32,573 nt of DNA from positions 1 through 32,573 of the IMG/VR virus record IMGVR_UViG_3300024520_000311; one strand, 5' to 3'. Within the stretch, counting starts at the first letter, position 1, and the number at the start of each line of letters is the position of its first letter. The notes under the pieces are model-generated. The model was given only the letters and a program-made list of their open reading frames with translations, was not told where the DNA came from and ran no database searches. Position numbers and translations under genes: made by a program. The DNA comes from a virus. Shown here piece by piece: positions 12,018 to 20,902 of the stretch.

Positions 12018-14021
12018 TTGATCGAAAAAAATACTCAGGAATCTGGGGACAAGGCTGTCCTTAAGAAATGTGACCAAATAAAAGAAACCGCCAAAGCATA
12101 TCGCGACCAGTTCGAGTCCGCTAAAGACGGCTGGGAACAATACGAAAAATTCTATTATGGCGATCAGTGGCAGTTCTCTGAAAAGCGCCCGGTCAAAAAC
12201 TGGTGTTTTACCATTATAGAAGGTGAGGTTCCCGTAATCACTGATATTGGCAAGAGTTTTGTCGACCTTGTGCCATTAGAGCAGCAGCACGAGGCGGAAG
12301 CCAAAGTCCTAGAAGCCTCGGTCCAATCAGTATTTGAAACCCAAAAGTTAATTTTAAAAGTATCTCAATCAATACGATCCGCACTTGTCACAGGGACGGC
12401 GTGGCAGTATGTGGATTATGATCCGGACCTTGACCAAGGCGATGGGAACGTAGTTATTAAATGTTTGCCATGGCGGCACGTTTGGATTGATCCCACTGCC
12501 ACGGAGATCGACGAAGCCGACTACGCCATTATAGAGATCCCCACCAGCGTGGATGAACTAAAAAGAAGATTTCCAAAATCAGCTAACGACATCAAGCCAA
12601 ATAAAGAACAAGAAACTTTTAACAAACGAGCAAGTGGAACGGATTCCGATAGATGGTCGCCAGGGATGGTGACGGAGCAATCAGTTGGTCGGTTTAAGGC
12701 TGACGACTTAGCTACTGTTGAAGAGTATTGGATTAAAGATTATACCATGGAGCCTATCCCAGAAGATGTAACAGCTCTGGAATTAGAAGAGGAAGCTAAG
12801 GCTTTCTTGTCTGGTAAAAACCCTGACGTTAATAAATACATGAATCATAAGGGTCACATGCTAGGTCATGCCAACCAGGTTAGAGAGCTGGCGGCGGAAC
12901 TATTACAACTACCAGTCGAGGTAATCACTGAGCAGGACATCGCGGAGCTAGAGACTAATCCAAAAGTTGGAGTCGGCTTAAAAATTGTTAAAGATCATCT
13001 TCGGATGCACAAAATATTAGACGAGCAAAACCCCAAAGGTACTCGACCAAAATATCCAGAGAACCTAAGGCTCATTATAAAGATAGATAAAACCATCCTA
13101 TACGATGGGCAATCACCAGAACGTGACGGGAAAATCCCTCTTGTGCCATTTTATGCCTACAAGACTGAAGATTCTATTTACGGACTAGGCGAGGTTAAAA
13201 ACCTTATCTCTGCACAGAAATCATTTAACGAAATGGATTGGGCGGAACTACAAGGTCTAAGACTAAACGGAAACTCAGGTTGGGTTATAGATAAAGAATC
13301 TGGTATCGACAGTGATACTTTAACCAACGAACCTGGTATCATTATAACTAAGAAGCAGGGGACGGAAGCACGGAGGCTGGAACCAGGCGTGGTTTCACCA
13401 CAACTTGCGACGAGGAAATTTGCAGACCAACAAGCTATGGAGCAAATTTCAGGTATCAATGAGGCCTCTCAGGGAAGAAAGCCCTCATCTGTTACCGCCG
13501 CTGCCGCAATCCAAGCACTGCAAGGTGCGACACGTTCAAGAATAAATCAAAAACAAAGATACCTCTCTGAATACTCACTCCCAAGACTGGCAAGCCTAGT
13601 GGCTTCCAGAATTGTTAACAGATGGTCAGTAGAGAAAAAACTCCGTGTCTACGATAAAGACGGCGAGTTACAATACATAGAATATAACCCTGATGAAATA
13701 TACAAGTTAAAGTATGATATTCGTCCGCTTGCCTCGACCAACTCTGGTTTGGCTAAGGAAGAAGTTTTCAGTGTTATGTCTCAACTCCTTCAAGGTAATG
13801 CAATTGATCCGCGTACGTTTGTTGAACTGACAGACTTACCTTATCGTTCCGCCGTTTTAAAACGTATGGATGAAAACGACGAGAAGAACGCGATGATAGA
13901 ACAGTTAGTAGCAGAGAACGCTCAACTAAAAGAGCAGGGTAACCCACAAAGTTTGCAGGACATTCCTGCCGACGGAGAGCCACCAACTGAAGCAGAACTT
14001 ATACAGTTACAAAACGGTTAA
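12018..14021 (+). CDS. Portal protein, P22 family, 667 aa
   Basis: The dodecameric portal at the capsid vertex through which DNA enters and leaves. The family pattern is clear: an acidic helical start, FYYGDQWQF near residues 46-54, KNWCFTIIEGEVPVITD near 61-77, a wing region with LVTGTAWQYVDYDPDLDQG, LPWRHVWIDPTA near 150-161, the stem/clip region with the PFYAYKTEDSIYGLGEVKNLISAQKSFNEMDW block, and a C-terminal Gln/Glu-rich helix. Length matches P22-type portals. The start is a TTG with ACGGAG upstream, soon after the late promoter, and the scaffold and coat genes follow in the usual order. Confidence 0.9.
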   Translation: MIEKNTQESGDKAVLKKCDQIKETAKAYRDQFESAKDGWEQYEKFYYGDQWQFSEKRPVKNWCFTIIEGEVPVITDIGKSFVDLVPLEQQHEAEAKVLEASVQSVFETQKLILKVSQSIRSALVTGTAWQYVDYDPDLDQGDGNVVIKCLPWRHVWIDPTATEIDEADYAIIEIPTSVDELKRRFPKSANDIKPNKEQETFNKRASGTDSDRWSPGMVTEQSVGRFKADDLATVEEYWIKDYTMEPIPEDVTALELEEEAKAFLSGKNPDVNKYMNHKGHMLGHANQVRELAAELLQLPVEVITEQDIAELETNPKVGVGLKIVKDHLRMHKILDEQNPKGTRPKYPENLRLIIKIDKTILYDGQSPERDGKIPLVPFYAYKTEDSIYGLGEVKNLISAQKSFNEMDWAELQGLRLNGNSGWVIDKESGIDSDTLTNEPGIIITKKQGTEARRLEPGVVSPQLATRKFADQQAMEQISGINEASQGRKPSSVTAAAAIQALQGATRSRINQKQRYLSEYSLPRLASLVASRIVNRWSVEKKLRVYDKDGELQYIEYNPDEIYKLKYDIRPLASTNSGLAKEEVFSVMSQLLQGNAIDPRTFVELTDLPYRSAVLKRMDENDEKNAMIEQLVAENAQLKEQGNPQSLQDIPADGEPPTEAELIQLQNG

Positions 14022-14075
14022 TATAATATAAAATATTTTCACGGAGCCTTAGGGCCAACCACGGAAGGAGTAAAA

Positions 14076-15074
14076 ATGTCAGAAGAAGAAACTGGCGGGA
14101 CAACTGTCGATACAGACCTCGCAGGATCAGAAGGCTTAAGTGCCGACTTTTTAAACAGTTTAGGAATTGAAACAAACGCGGATTACGGACAAGCCGATGC
14201 GGCCCCTACTGGAGATGCAGAAGTTTCAGAAGAAGAAGTAGAGGCTTCACCTAGTGAAGAACCTACAGTGGATGAATTGGTAGAGGAAGGACAAGCGGAA
14301 AGCGCCCCCGAAACTTTCGAGATAGTTCACGACGGAGTCAGTAGGAACCTAACATTAGAGGAACTGAAATCTCACGCTCAAAAAGGGTTTGATTACACGA
14401 CCAAGACAATGACCCTAGCTGAGCAAAGAAAGGAGTACGATGCGCAGGCACTTGCCCAAGCAAACGAACTCAAGGCTAGTCAGGAATTAATAGCCAAAGA
14501 AAAGCTAGAGATGACTGACCTTTATTCATTAAGAGATCAGTGGGATCTGTACATTAACCACGTAGAAAAAACTGACCCAACACTTTTTGAAGAACTTAAA
14601 GAAGGATTCCAAAGCGTTAACCTTCAATATAATAATCCAGTTGTATCGGCACACCAGGCAGCTACAAACAAGGAAATGGCGGAGCTAAGAAGCTTAGTTC
14701 AAAGCCAACAAGATACTTTGAATATGAAGGACTTTAACAGAGATTATGACTCAGTTATGGACAAGTATTCAGACGACCTTAAACACTTGGGATTAGACAT
14801 TGATAAGAAACTGATTGAGGATTCCTGGGCTTCCGGCGCAAAAACGGCAGAGGATGCACTTCGCGATGTTTACGGCAAACAAATGTTCCAATTGGCCATG
14901 TCAAAAGGAAAGCTTGCTAAGACAGAGAGAAAAGCAACCGCTGCTAAAAAAGTACCCACTGCCGGAACCGCTAAAGTTGGAAAAGGTGTTGATAAGACTC
15001 TGACCAGAACCACCGCAGGAAGATTGCGTGGCTGGAACGATTCGTTAGTTGCCGCTATGAAAGAGATGACATAG
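14076..15074 (+). CDS. Scaffolding protein, 332 aa
   Basis: Located between portal and coat, the usual place of the assembly scaffold. The first ~85 residues are extremely acidic and low-complexity (EVSEEEVEASPSEEPTVDEL). Then comes a FEIVHDGVSRNLTLEELKSHAQKGFDYTTKTM segment like those in many phage scaffolds, a long coiled coil (residues ~115-215), and a basic C-terminus (KTERKATAAKKVP ... TRTTAGRLRGWND) of the kind that binds coat protein. Strong ribosome site GGAAGGAGTAAAA. An AT-rich TATAATATAAAATA stretch at 14023-14036 upstream contains a perfect -10 but lacks a good -35. Confidence 0.8.
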   Translation: MSEEETGGTTVDTDLAGSEGLSADFLNSLGIETNADYGQADAAPTGDAEVSEEEVEASPSEEPTVDELVEEGQAESAPETFEIVHDGVSRNLTLEELKSHAQKGFDYTTKTMTLAEQRKEYDAQALAQANELKASQELIAKEKLEMTDLYSLRDQWDLYINHVEKTDPTLFEELKEGFQSVNLQYNNPVVSAHQAATNKEMAELRSLVQSQQDTLNMKDFNRDYDSVMDKYSDDLKHLGLDIDKKLIEDSWASGAKTAEDALRDVYGKQMFQLAMSKGKLAKTERKATAAKKVPTAGTAKVGKGVDKTLTRTTAGRLRGWNDSLVAAMKEMT

Positions 15075-15099
15075 ACCTGCTATAACCAAGGATTAGGAA

Positions 15100-16059
15100 A
15101 TGGCATTAGAATTTTCACAAATCACATCTTTGACTGAAAGACATTTCATCCCCCGTTTAGTGGATGGTGTTTACAACTCAAAGGCATTTACTGCACGTCT
15201 GGCTCGCCCGGACAAAATGCAGATGAAAGATGGAGGTCATGAAATTTTGGCTCCCGTCATTAACTCACAACCTGGCGTTGGCGGTTACTTCGACGATCTA
15301 GCTACACTAGATACTTCTCGTACCGACAACATCACAGCTTCTAAGCACCAATGGCGTCAACTTTATGAGCCAATTCGTGTCTCTAGAAAAGAGCTTTTAC
15401 AAAATAATGGCGATGCTGCAAAGCTTAGTCTTGTTAAGTCTAAAGTTCAGATTGCTGAAAAACAGTTCAAAGAAAATTTGGCCCTAGGTCTTTTTTCTGA
15501 TGGTACTGCAGGATCAGGCGCTGGTACGACCGATCAAATTGACGGCCTACAAAGTGTTGTTTCTACAAGTTCTACCTATGGTGGAATTGCTGTAGCTGAC
15601 TTCGCGGAATGGGTTGCTATTGATAAGTCTAACGGCGGGACAGATCGTGCCCTAACTTTGAATCTTATGCAAGCTGCCTTCGGTGCCGCTAGTGAAGATG
15701 ACGAGAAACCATCTGTTGCTGTTTGTCGGCAAAATGTTTACGATCAAGTTTGGTCTTTATACCAACCTCATCAACGATTGATGAGTGAGGAAATGCACAA
15801 ACTAGGTTTTCCCAACACTTTAGTTTTTAACGGGATTCCTTTGATTGTTGATAGTCACTGTAAAGCACAAACTATTTATTTTTTAAATGAAGAGTATTTA
15901 TTCTTAGCTGTTCACAAAGACGAGAACATGAGAAAAGAAACTCTTGAAAGATTAGAAACTTCAAACTCAATGTTAATGAGAATCTTCTGGATGGGTAATT
16001 TAATTTGCAACAACAGACGATTCCAAGCTCAGCTTGGTGACATTGAAGTAGCAGCTTAG
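15100..16059 (+). CDS. Major capsid protein, HK97-fold type, 319 aa
   Basis: The shell-forming coat protein. It follows the scaffold and shows the pattern of a common phage coat family: an N-terminal TERHFIPRLVDGVYNSKAF, then GHEILAPVIN, FDDLATLDTSRTDNITASKHQWRQLYEPIRVSRKELLQN (E-loop and spine helix), a IAEKQFKENLALGLFSDG helix, IDGLQSVV, and a C-terminal NLICNNRRFQAQLGDIEVA beta strand. The codons end largely in T or A, as often in very highly expressed genes. AAGGATTAGGA precedes the start; the decoration-like gene follows 9 nt later. Confidence 0.85.
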   Translation: MALEFSQITSLTERHFIPRLVDGVYNSKAFTARLARPDKMQMKDGGHEILAPVINSQPGVGGYFDDLATLDTSRTDNITASKHQWRQLYEPIRVSRKELLQNNGDAAKLSLVKSKVQIAEKQFKENLALGLFSDGTAGSGAGTTDQIDGLQSVVSTSSTYGGIAVADFAEWVAIDKSNGGTDRALTLNLMQAAFGAASEDDEKPSVAVCRQNVYDQVWSLYQPHQRLMSEEMHKLGFPNTLVFNGIPLIVDSHCKAQTIYFLNEEYLFLAVHKDENMRKETLERLETSNSMLMRIFWMGNLICNNRRFQAQLGDIEVAA

Positions 16060-16067
16060 GAGGCACT

Positions 16068-16589
16068 ATGAAAAAATTAATTGTTTTATTTGTTTTGTTG
16101 TCACTACCTGCACTTGGTGTAATTAGTAAGCCCTTTGGTGCTGACTTTGATAATACTGGGACTCTTAGAACACAAGATCCTATTGACATCAATGTTAAGT
16201 TTACCTCTGCGGTTGCTGCTAACGAACTACAAGTTTGGGATAGCACCGCTGCCGACGGAGCCACTGTCGACACTTCTGATTCAGAAAGTGCCGCTGTTGG
16301 TGACAAAGTAGCTTGTGTATCTGTAGCCACTAAGGCCGCAGGTAAAGTTGGTAAATGTCGTGTTTACGGAAAGATGACTTTGAGATTTGCTCACTCTGGG
16401 AACGGTGGTGACAATCTTGATGCCACTTTTAACGAGGAAGTTTATCTTGCTGGTCCCACTGCGGGCCGGGGAATGGTTGCTGGGATTATTTCCCCTTCAA
16501 CTTCCTCTCCTCTAGACCACCCAATTGGTGTGGCACTAGAAGCTAAGACAGCTACTGGAGACATTAAGGTTTTTATTAACCTACTTTAG
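16068..16589 (+). CDS. Decoration-like protein with an N-terminal Sec signal peptide, 173 aa
   Basis: Residues 1-20 form a textbook signal peptide: MKK, then LIVLFVLLSLPALGVIS, with a plausible small-residue cleavage region at ALG or VIS. The rest is a beta-rich domain with NVKFTSAVAANELQVW, AVGDKVACVSVAT, GKMTLRF, GRGMVAGII and HPIGVALEAKTATGDIKVFINL, resembling capsid decoration/head-fibre proteins of the DUF2190 type (memory). Two cysteines (KVACVSV, VGKCRVY) could form a disulfide after export. A strong site (TAGGAGGCACT) couples it to the coat gene. A secreted relative of a decoration protein or a membrane-anchored capsid partner are alternatives; a cytoplasmic decoration protein would not need a signal. 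Confidence 0.65.
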   Translation: MKKLIVLFVLLSLPALGVISKPFGADFDNTGTLRTQDPIDINVKFTSAVAANELQVWDSTAADGATVDTSDSESAAVGDKVACVSVATKAAGKVGKCRVYGKMTLRFAHSGNGGDNLDATFNEEVYLAGPTAGRGMVAGIISPSTSSPLDHPIGVALEAKTATGDIKVFINLL

Positions 16590-16590
16590 T

Positions 16591-17733
16591 ATGAAAAATT
16601 CTTACGAATTATTCTGGGGAGCGGTGGTAACACTTCTCCCCATTTTTTATCGACGGGAATGGGGCAGTCGATTATCAATGCAAGTGGGGTTGGTCGCTTG
16701 TATATGTGTGAGCATACTTTTGTTTGGTGGCGGTATATCCAAGTATATACCAAAGAAGTCTTTCGTCCTGATCTGCATCTTGGGATTATTTAATAGAGGT
16801 AATATCGCCTCTTTCACGTTTTTCATTCAATGGGTTTCAGTTTGTTCTGGACTTCTGTTGGTTTCGCAAATGAGCGAAAAAATTAAAAATATAAATTGTG
16901 TATACACTATGTTGGCGATAGCTTGTATCTTTCATAGCCTCTGGGTTGTAATAGAGTGGGTGGGGTTCAGTCCTTACCACTGGTTCTTTATGAAACTAGA
17001 GGGAACCAAAGTTTTAACTAACCACGGTTACGGATACACCTCGGGGGTGTACACAAAACCCCTAACTGTCGGGGCTTTCAGCCATTACAATCTGACCGGT
17101 GCCTACATAGCAATGTGCCTGCCGGTGTTTTTTAGACGCGCATTTTTACCGTACATTTTCCTGCCAATTGGCGCAATTTTACTCCTAGGTTCGGCACTGC
17201 CGATGCTAACTGCAGCAGTTGGGGCGACAATTTACATAGGGTGTAAACTTAGAGTTAACCTTCAAAAATGCATAGCCTCAATAATTTCAGCGATTTGTTC
17301 GCTAACTATCCTCTGCCATATACCGGCAACCCATAAGTATTTCTCCTGGTTTAAGAACAATGGGAGATTCCCAGTCTGGGAGGATACTATCACCTGGCTG
17401 ACCGGACTAGACGTGCTAATCGGGCGGGGTCTTGGGTACTTTTATGACGAGTTTCCTCGGACATTTACCCGCCATGGACAGGTATTTCAGCAAGCTCATA
17501 ACGAATACTTAGAAATATATATCGCTTTCGGTGCCATTGGAGTTATCCTATTCCTATGGTCCCTCCGACCTGTATTCAAGGCTAAAGATCCTGTACTAAT
17601 CGCAGGAATCCTGGCATCATTAATAAATATGGTTGGTCACTTCACCCTGCACATAGCGGGCACAGCACTAGTGGCCATAATTTACTATTCACAATTGTTC
17701 AAGGAGAAAGAACATGGCAACATCCGCATCTGA
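16591..17733 (+). CDS. O-antigen ligase/polymerase-like membrane protein, 380 aa
   Basis: About ten hydrophobic segments span the protein. The C-terminal half has the Wzy_C/WaaL (Pfam PF04932, memory) signature: NGRFPVWEDTI near residues 257-267, LIGRGLGYF near 278-286, then QAHNEYLEIYIAFGAIGVILFLW near 302-324, including the conserved H-N/D pair. Known relatives ligate or polymerise O-antigen or other surface glycans at the periplasmic face of the inner membrane. The start is 1 nt after the decoration gene's stop, with no strong ribosome site, and the next virion gene starts inside its 3' end, so it is locked into the late operon. Phage homologues known to me act in serotype conversion; the substrate here is unknown. 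Confidence 0.75.
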   Translation: MKNSYELFWGAVVTLLPIFYRREWGSRLSMQVGLVACICVSILLFGGGISKYIPKKSFVLICILGLFNRGNIASFTFFIQWVSVCSGLLLVSQMSEKIKNINCVYTMLAIACIFHSLWVVIEWVGFSPYHWFFMKLEGTKVLTNHGYGYTSGVYTKPLTVGAFSHYNLTGAYIAMCLPVFFRRAFLPYIFLPIGAILLLGSALPMLTAAVGATIYIGCKLRVNLQKCIASIISAICSLTILCHIPATHKYFSWFKNNGRFPVWEDTITWLTGLDVLIGRGLGYFYDEFPRTFTRHGQVFQQAHNEYLEIYIAFGAIGVILFLWSLRPVFKAKDPVLIAGILASLINMVGHFTLHIAGTALVAIIYYSQLFKEKEHGNIRI

Positions 17734-17989
17734 AGTCCGTAGTGAACCAATGGGCGCATCTAAAATTCAAGTTTTTGATGTAGAGTTATCTGGCACCGTC
17801 ACGTCTGGAACTTTCAGTACTGGTCTTGATTACATTTATTGGGCAGGTATTTCATCTAGCACAGCAACTTCTAAACCTACTATTGGTAAAAACTTTTCAA
17901 CTACGTCAGTAGTTACTAACGGGGACGTTTTTATTGAAGATGCCGCCACGGATGATACAGGTATCTCTGTTATAGTTTACGGTCGGTAA
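17714..17989 (+). CDS. Small virion-type protein, 91 aa
   Basis: Beta-rich, with the pattern KIQVFDVELSGTVTSGTFSTGLDYI, YWAGISSSTATSKP and a GISVIVYGR ending, like small head-associated proteins encoded just before adaptor genes in many phages. AAGGAGAAAGAAC inside the ligase gene end is its ribosome site, so it overlaps the ligase by 20 nt. Its TAA shares a base with the next ATG (TAATG). No cysteines and no signal peptide. A minor capsid or decoration role is inference. Confidence 0.6.
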   Translation: MATSASEVRSEPMGASKIQVFDVELSGTVTSGTFSTGLDYIYWAGISSSTATSKPTIGKNFSTTSVVTNGDVFIEDAATDDTGISVIVYGR

Positions 17990-18972
17990 TGTCCCGAGCA
18001 TGGAATGGGAGTAGCTTAGAGACAGAACTCTCAGCACTCCTGGGTGATACAAGCACCACCTTTAAAGCTAGAGTTTTAGGTTGGATGAATGATGTCCAAC
18101 AAGAAATATCTGACAGCCACGACTGGAACTTCCTAATCAGGAGAGGCGAAAAGATCCTCACTGCACTTAGCGAACAACAGTCAGTATTAACTGCCGCACC
18201 CACTGCCGCTTCAGTAGCTCAGTCTGCCGGCGGAACACTCACAGACGCTGGCGTCTATAATGTTTATGTAACTTTCGTCGAGTCCAATGGACTTGAGACT
18301 GCGGCGGGGACTGCCTCGGCAGACGTCACTATATCGGGAACTACTCAACAAATAGACGTCACGGCCGTGCCGGTTAGTCCTGAACCACTAGTGACACAAA
18401 GAAAAATTTACCTGCAGTTAGACGGTGGTAGCATCTTGTTCATTTCTACAATAAATGACAACACCACGACAATAGCCACAATATTAGCTGATGCCACATC
18501 AACTATTCAGGCACCTGACTATGATGGGATGAGGAAGTTTCGTGGGAATCCATTTTTTGAATCTTCCAATCAGTTAGAACAAAGATCACTCGATGATCTC
18601 AGGTTAAAGTTTGAGGGTGTAGTGCCTTCAGGCACGCCAGAGTTTTGGGCACCGCTTGCGGACAATGAGATATTTTTCTATCCATCTCCATCAAGTGCCC
18701 TAACACTTAAATATTATTTTCACATGCGACCACCGCAAATTGTTTCCTCTGTCGATAGCCAACCGCTTTTGCCGGTTGAGTTTAAGCCGGTTTTAAAAGC
18801 TGGTGTCATAGCACTTGGTTATGAATACCGTGACCGTGCCGGACAAGAGGGTAAACTTAATAATTATCACTTACTGCTATCTAAGGCTCAAAGAGATTAC
18901 TCTGAAAAAGCCAGGGGTAGAAATACTATAAGAGATGTTGTTGGAGATACTGACGGTTTCTCTTATAACTAG
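17989..18972 (+). CDS. Head-tail adaptor, gp4-like, with inserted beta domain, 327 aa
   Basis: N-terminal ~52 residues (LETELSALLGDTSTTFKARVLGWMNDVQQEISDSHDWNFL) match the helix-helix pattern of podovirus adaptor/head-completion proteins such as P22 gp4, as do the C-terminal parts YYFHMRPPQI, LLPVEFKPVLKAGVIALGYEYR and KLNNYHLLLSKAQ. Between them (about residues 70-175) lies an inserted immunoglobulin- or fibronectin-like domain (GVYNVYVTFVESNGLETA ... QRKIYLQLDGG). It would join portal to tail hub. An insert of this type often decorates the virion surface. The assignment is inference from position and pattern. Confidence 0.6.
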   Translation: MSRAWNGSSLETELSALLGDTSTTFKARVLGWMNDVQQEISDSHDWNFLIRRGEKILTALSEQQSVLTAAPTAASVAQSAGGTLTDAGVYNVYVTFVESNGLETAAGTASADVTISGTTQQIDVTAVPVSPEPLVTQRKIYLQLDGGSILFISTINDNTTTIATILADATSTIQAPDYDGMRKFRGNPFFESSNQLEQRSLDDLRLKFEGVVPSGTPEFWAPLADNEIFFYPSPSSALTLKYYFHMRPPQIVSSVDSQPLLPVEFKPVLKAGVIALGYEYRDRAGQEGKLNNYHLLLSKAQRDYSEKARGRNTIRDVVGDTDGFSYN

Positions 18973-18980
18973 GGAGAATA

Positions 18981-20894
18981 ATGCCACTCAATAGACGTGC
19001 CATTAACAAATATAAAGCGTTCGACCAACCGCTGAGTTTTAAAACTGATGAAGCAGAAACCAAACTTAAAGACATCAGGAACCTTTTCTTCAATAAGGGC
19101 AAGCTTGATACACGGAATGGTATGTCTCGTTTTAATGCTACTGCCCTTGGTGGCCCTGTGCTGTCTACTTCGTTTTTTAAAGATTCCAGTGGTACTACAA
19201 ACATTATCGCTAAAGTCGGTACGACTCTTGTAAAAGTAAACGCCACGGGCGGACATACTGTTATAAAATCAGGGCTAACTGCAACGAACGTACACACGGG
19301 TGTAACACTAAATAACAGACACATAATTACAGTAGAGGGGAATGGGATATTCGCGTGGGACGGAACTACGTTTTCTAACTTAGGATCTGACGTTCCCGCC
19401 ATTCCCTCCGTAGCTACCAGTGGTGCAGGTAATTCACTTGATGCTGATGACTACCGAGTGGCGTGTACCTTCTACTCAAGCCAGTATGGGTTTGAATCAA
19501 ACATCGGCGTACAAACTGCTGATGTAACTGTAGCTTCTGGCAAACAAATCGACGTAACATCAATTGATACTACCACCAGCAATGGGTTCATTGATAAGGT
19601 TAGAGTTTATGTTAACAACGTAACTGACAACACGGGGTTTTTATTCTTTGTAGAAATTGACCTAGGCACGACAACTGCAACGATAGATACTAACGCTACC
19701 TCGAGTAGGGTGCCTCCGTCAGACTGTGCCGCACCTATATCTGGTGGTGGTAAATACATGACCACCTTTAACAGGAAATTAGTCTATGCGGGAAACACTA
19801 CTTTTAAAAACGATGTCTTTTTTAGTGGGATTGATAAGCCAGATTGCTTTTCTGACGAAGATGATCGTGTTGTTATTCAGTGTCCCGGTGATGGCGCTGT
19901 TAGCGGTCTTAGTACTGGCCTGTTTAATGACAGCCAACTGGACCCTTACGTAGTTATATTCAAAAGAACATCGACACATATTTATTCTGAAATAGGCGGA
20001 CAAGCAAAGTTCGCCACTATAAATGATAAGGTCGGCTGTGTCTCACACGAGTCGATTATAGTTAGGAACGGACATGTGTTCTTCCTGTCTCAGTCGGGAT
20101 GGAGGGCAATAGTTAATGGTAGGCTCCTAACTAATAAGCAGGGTGAGGCCGTTACTCTAGGGGACGGGGATGTTGATGACATCTTCACCGTTGAGGATGC
20201 TTCGGATTTCTCATATGCACTTGATAAGTCACAGCTTGCAGGGTCGTTTGGAGTTTATTATGCCACCCTCGACCAATATATTACCTGGGTAATAGAGGCG
20301 GACGCAGTGTCTGCTAGCAAGCAATACGTCTGGGAGTTTGATAAGATCGGGTTTACCACGTACCGGTTCGCAGTCGACGCCACCTCTGCAATGATAGGTG
20401 AATCAAGCACGGGGGAGGAAGTAGTTTATTTCTCCGGTGCCAATGGGTACATTTACCAACACTCAATATCTGAGGCTAAGACCGACATAGATAAAGACAA
20501 CAACGCCGTGACCATTGATGCGTTTATGCTCATGCCTTGGTTTGGCGGAACTGAAGATTACGATTCTACCTATTCATTTAGGGAGCTGATACTTCGAGCA
20601 ACAACATCATTAGATGATATAACAGTCAGGGCGTTTGTTAATTTTTCCTTCCTGTCAGCAGACCTACACACCTACTCTTTCCCAACAACCAATACTGGCT
20701 TCGTCCTTGACGTGTCAAAATTAGATGAAGGTGTGTTCGGCGACTCGAGAGAAAGAGGTTCGGCGAGGGCAGATATAAATAGGACCGGCGAAAACATATT
20801 GATTGGTTTTTACCAGAACATAGCCGGTGCCAACATGGGCTTAATAAACGGCCAATTACATTTTAATAAAAACGGAAACAGGAACTTAAATTAG
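18981..20894 (+). CDS. Tail hub / DNA-stabilisation protein, gp10-like beta-propeller, 637 aa
   Basis: Placed after the adaptor, as P22 gp10 follows gp4. The N-terminus IRNLFFNKGKLDTRNGMSRFN and the following strands (TNIIAKVGTTLVKVNA, RHIITVEGNGIFAWDGTTFSNLG) have the repeating strand-turn-strand-G-x-x pattern of a propeller. A domain with DADDYRVACTFYSSQYGFESNIG looks like an Ig-type insert (residues ~150-240), similar to that in the adaptor. The C-terminal part resumes propeller-like repeats. It would close the tail end and keep packaged DNA in. The propeller call rests on pattern only. Confidence 0.65.
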   Translation: MPLNRRAINKYKAFDQPLSFKTDEAETKLKDIRNLFFNKGKLDTRNGMSRFNATALGGPVLSTSFFKDSSGTTNIIAKVGTTLVKVNATGGHTVIKSGLTATNVHTGVTLNNRHIITVEGNGIFAWDGTTFSNLGSDVPAIPSVATSGAGNSLDADDYRVACTFYSSQYGFESNIGVQTADVTVASGKQIDVTSIDTTTSNGFIDKVRVYVNNVTDNTGFLFFVEIDLGTTTATIDTNATSSRVPPSDCAAPISGGGKYMTTFNRKLVYAGNTTFKNDVFFSGIDKPDCFSDEDDRVVIQCPGDGAVSGLSTGLFNDSQLDPYVVIFKRTSTHIYSEIGGQAKFATINDKVGCVSHESIIVRNGHVFFLSQSGWRAIVNGRLLTNKQGEAVTLGDGDVDDIFTVEDASDFSYALDKSQLAGSFGVYYATLDQYITWVIEADAVSASKQYVWEFDKIGFTTYRFAVDATSAMIGESSTGEEVVYFSGANGYIYQHSISEAKTDIDKDNNAVTIDAFMLMPWFGGTEDYDSTYSFRELILRATTSLDDITVRAFVNFSFLSADLHTYSFPTTNTGFVLDVSKLDEGVFGDSRERGSARADINRTGENILIGFYQNIAGANMGLINGQLHFNKNGNRNLN

Positions 20895-20902
20895 GAGTTA
20901 TA

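Noticed and set aside
14000-14036. Promoter ahead of the scaffold gene (TATAAT at 14023)
   Set aside because: The -10 is perfect, but no acceptable -35 lies at 16-18 bp; the AT-rich stretch may only mark the gap between genes.
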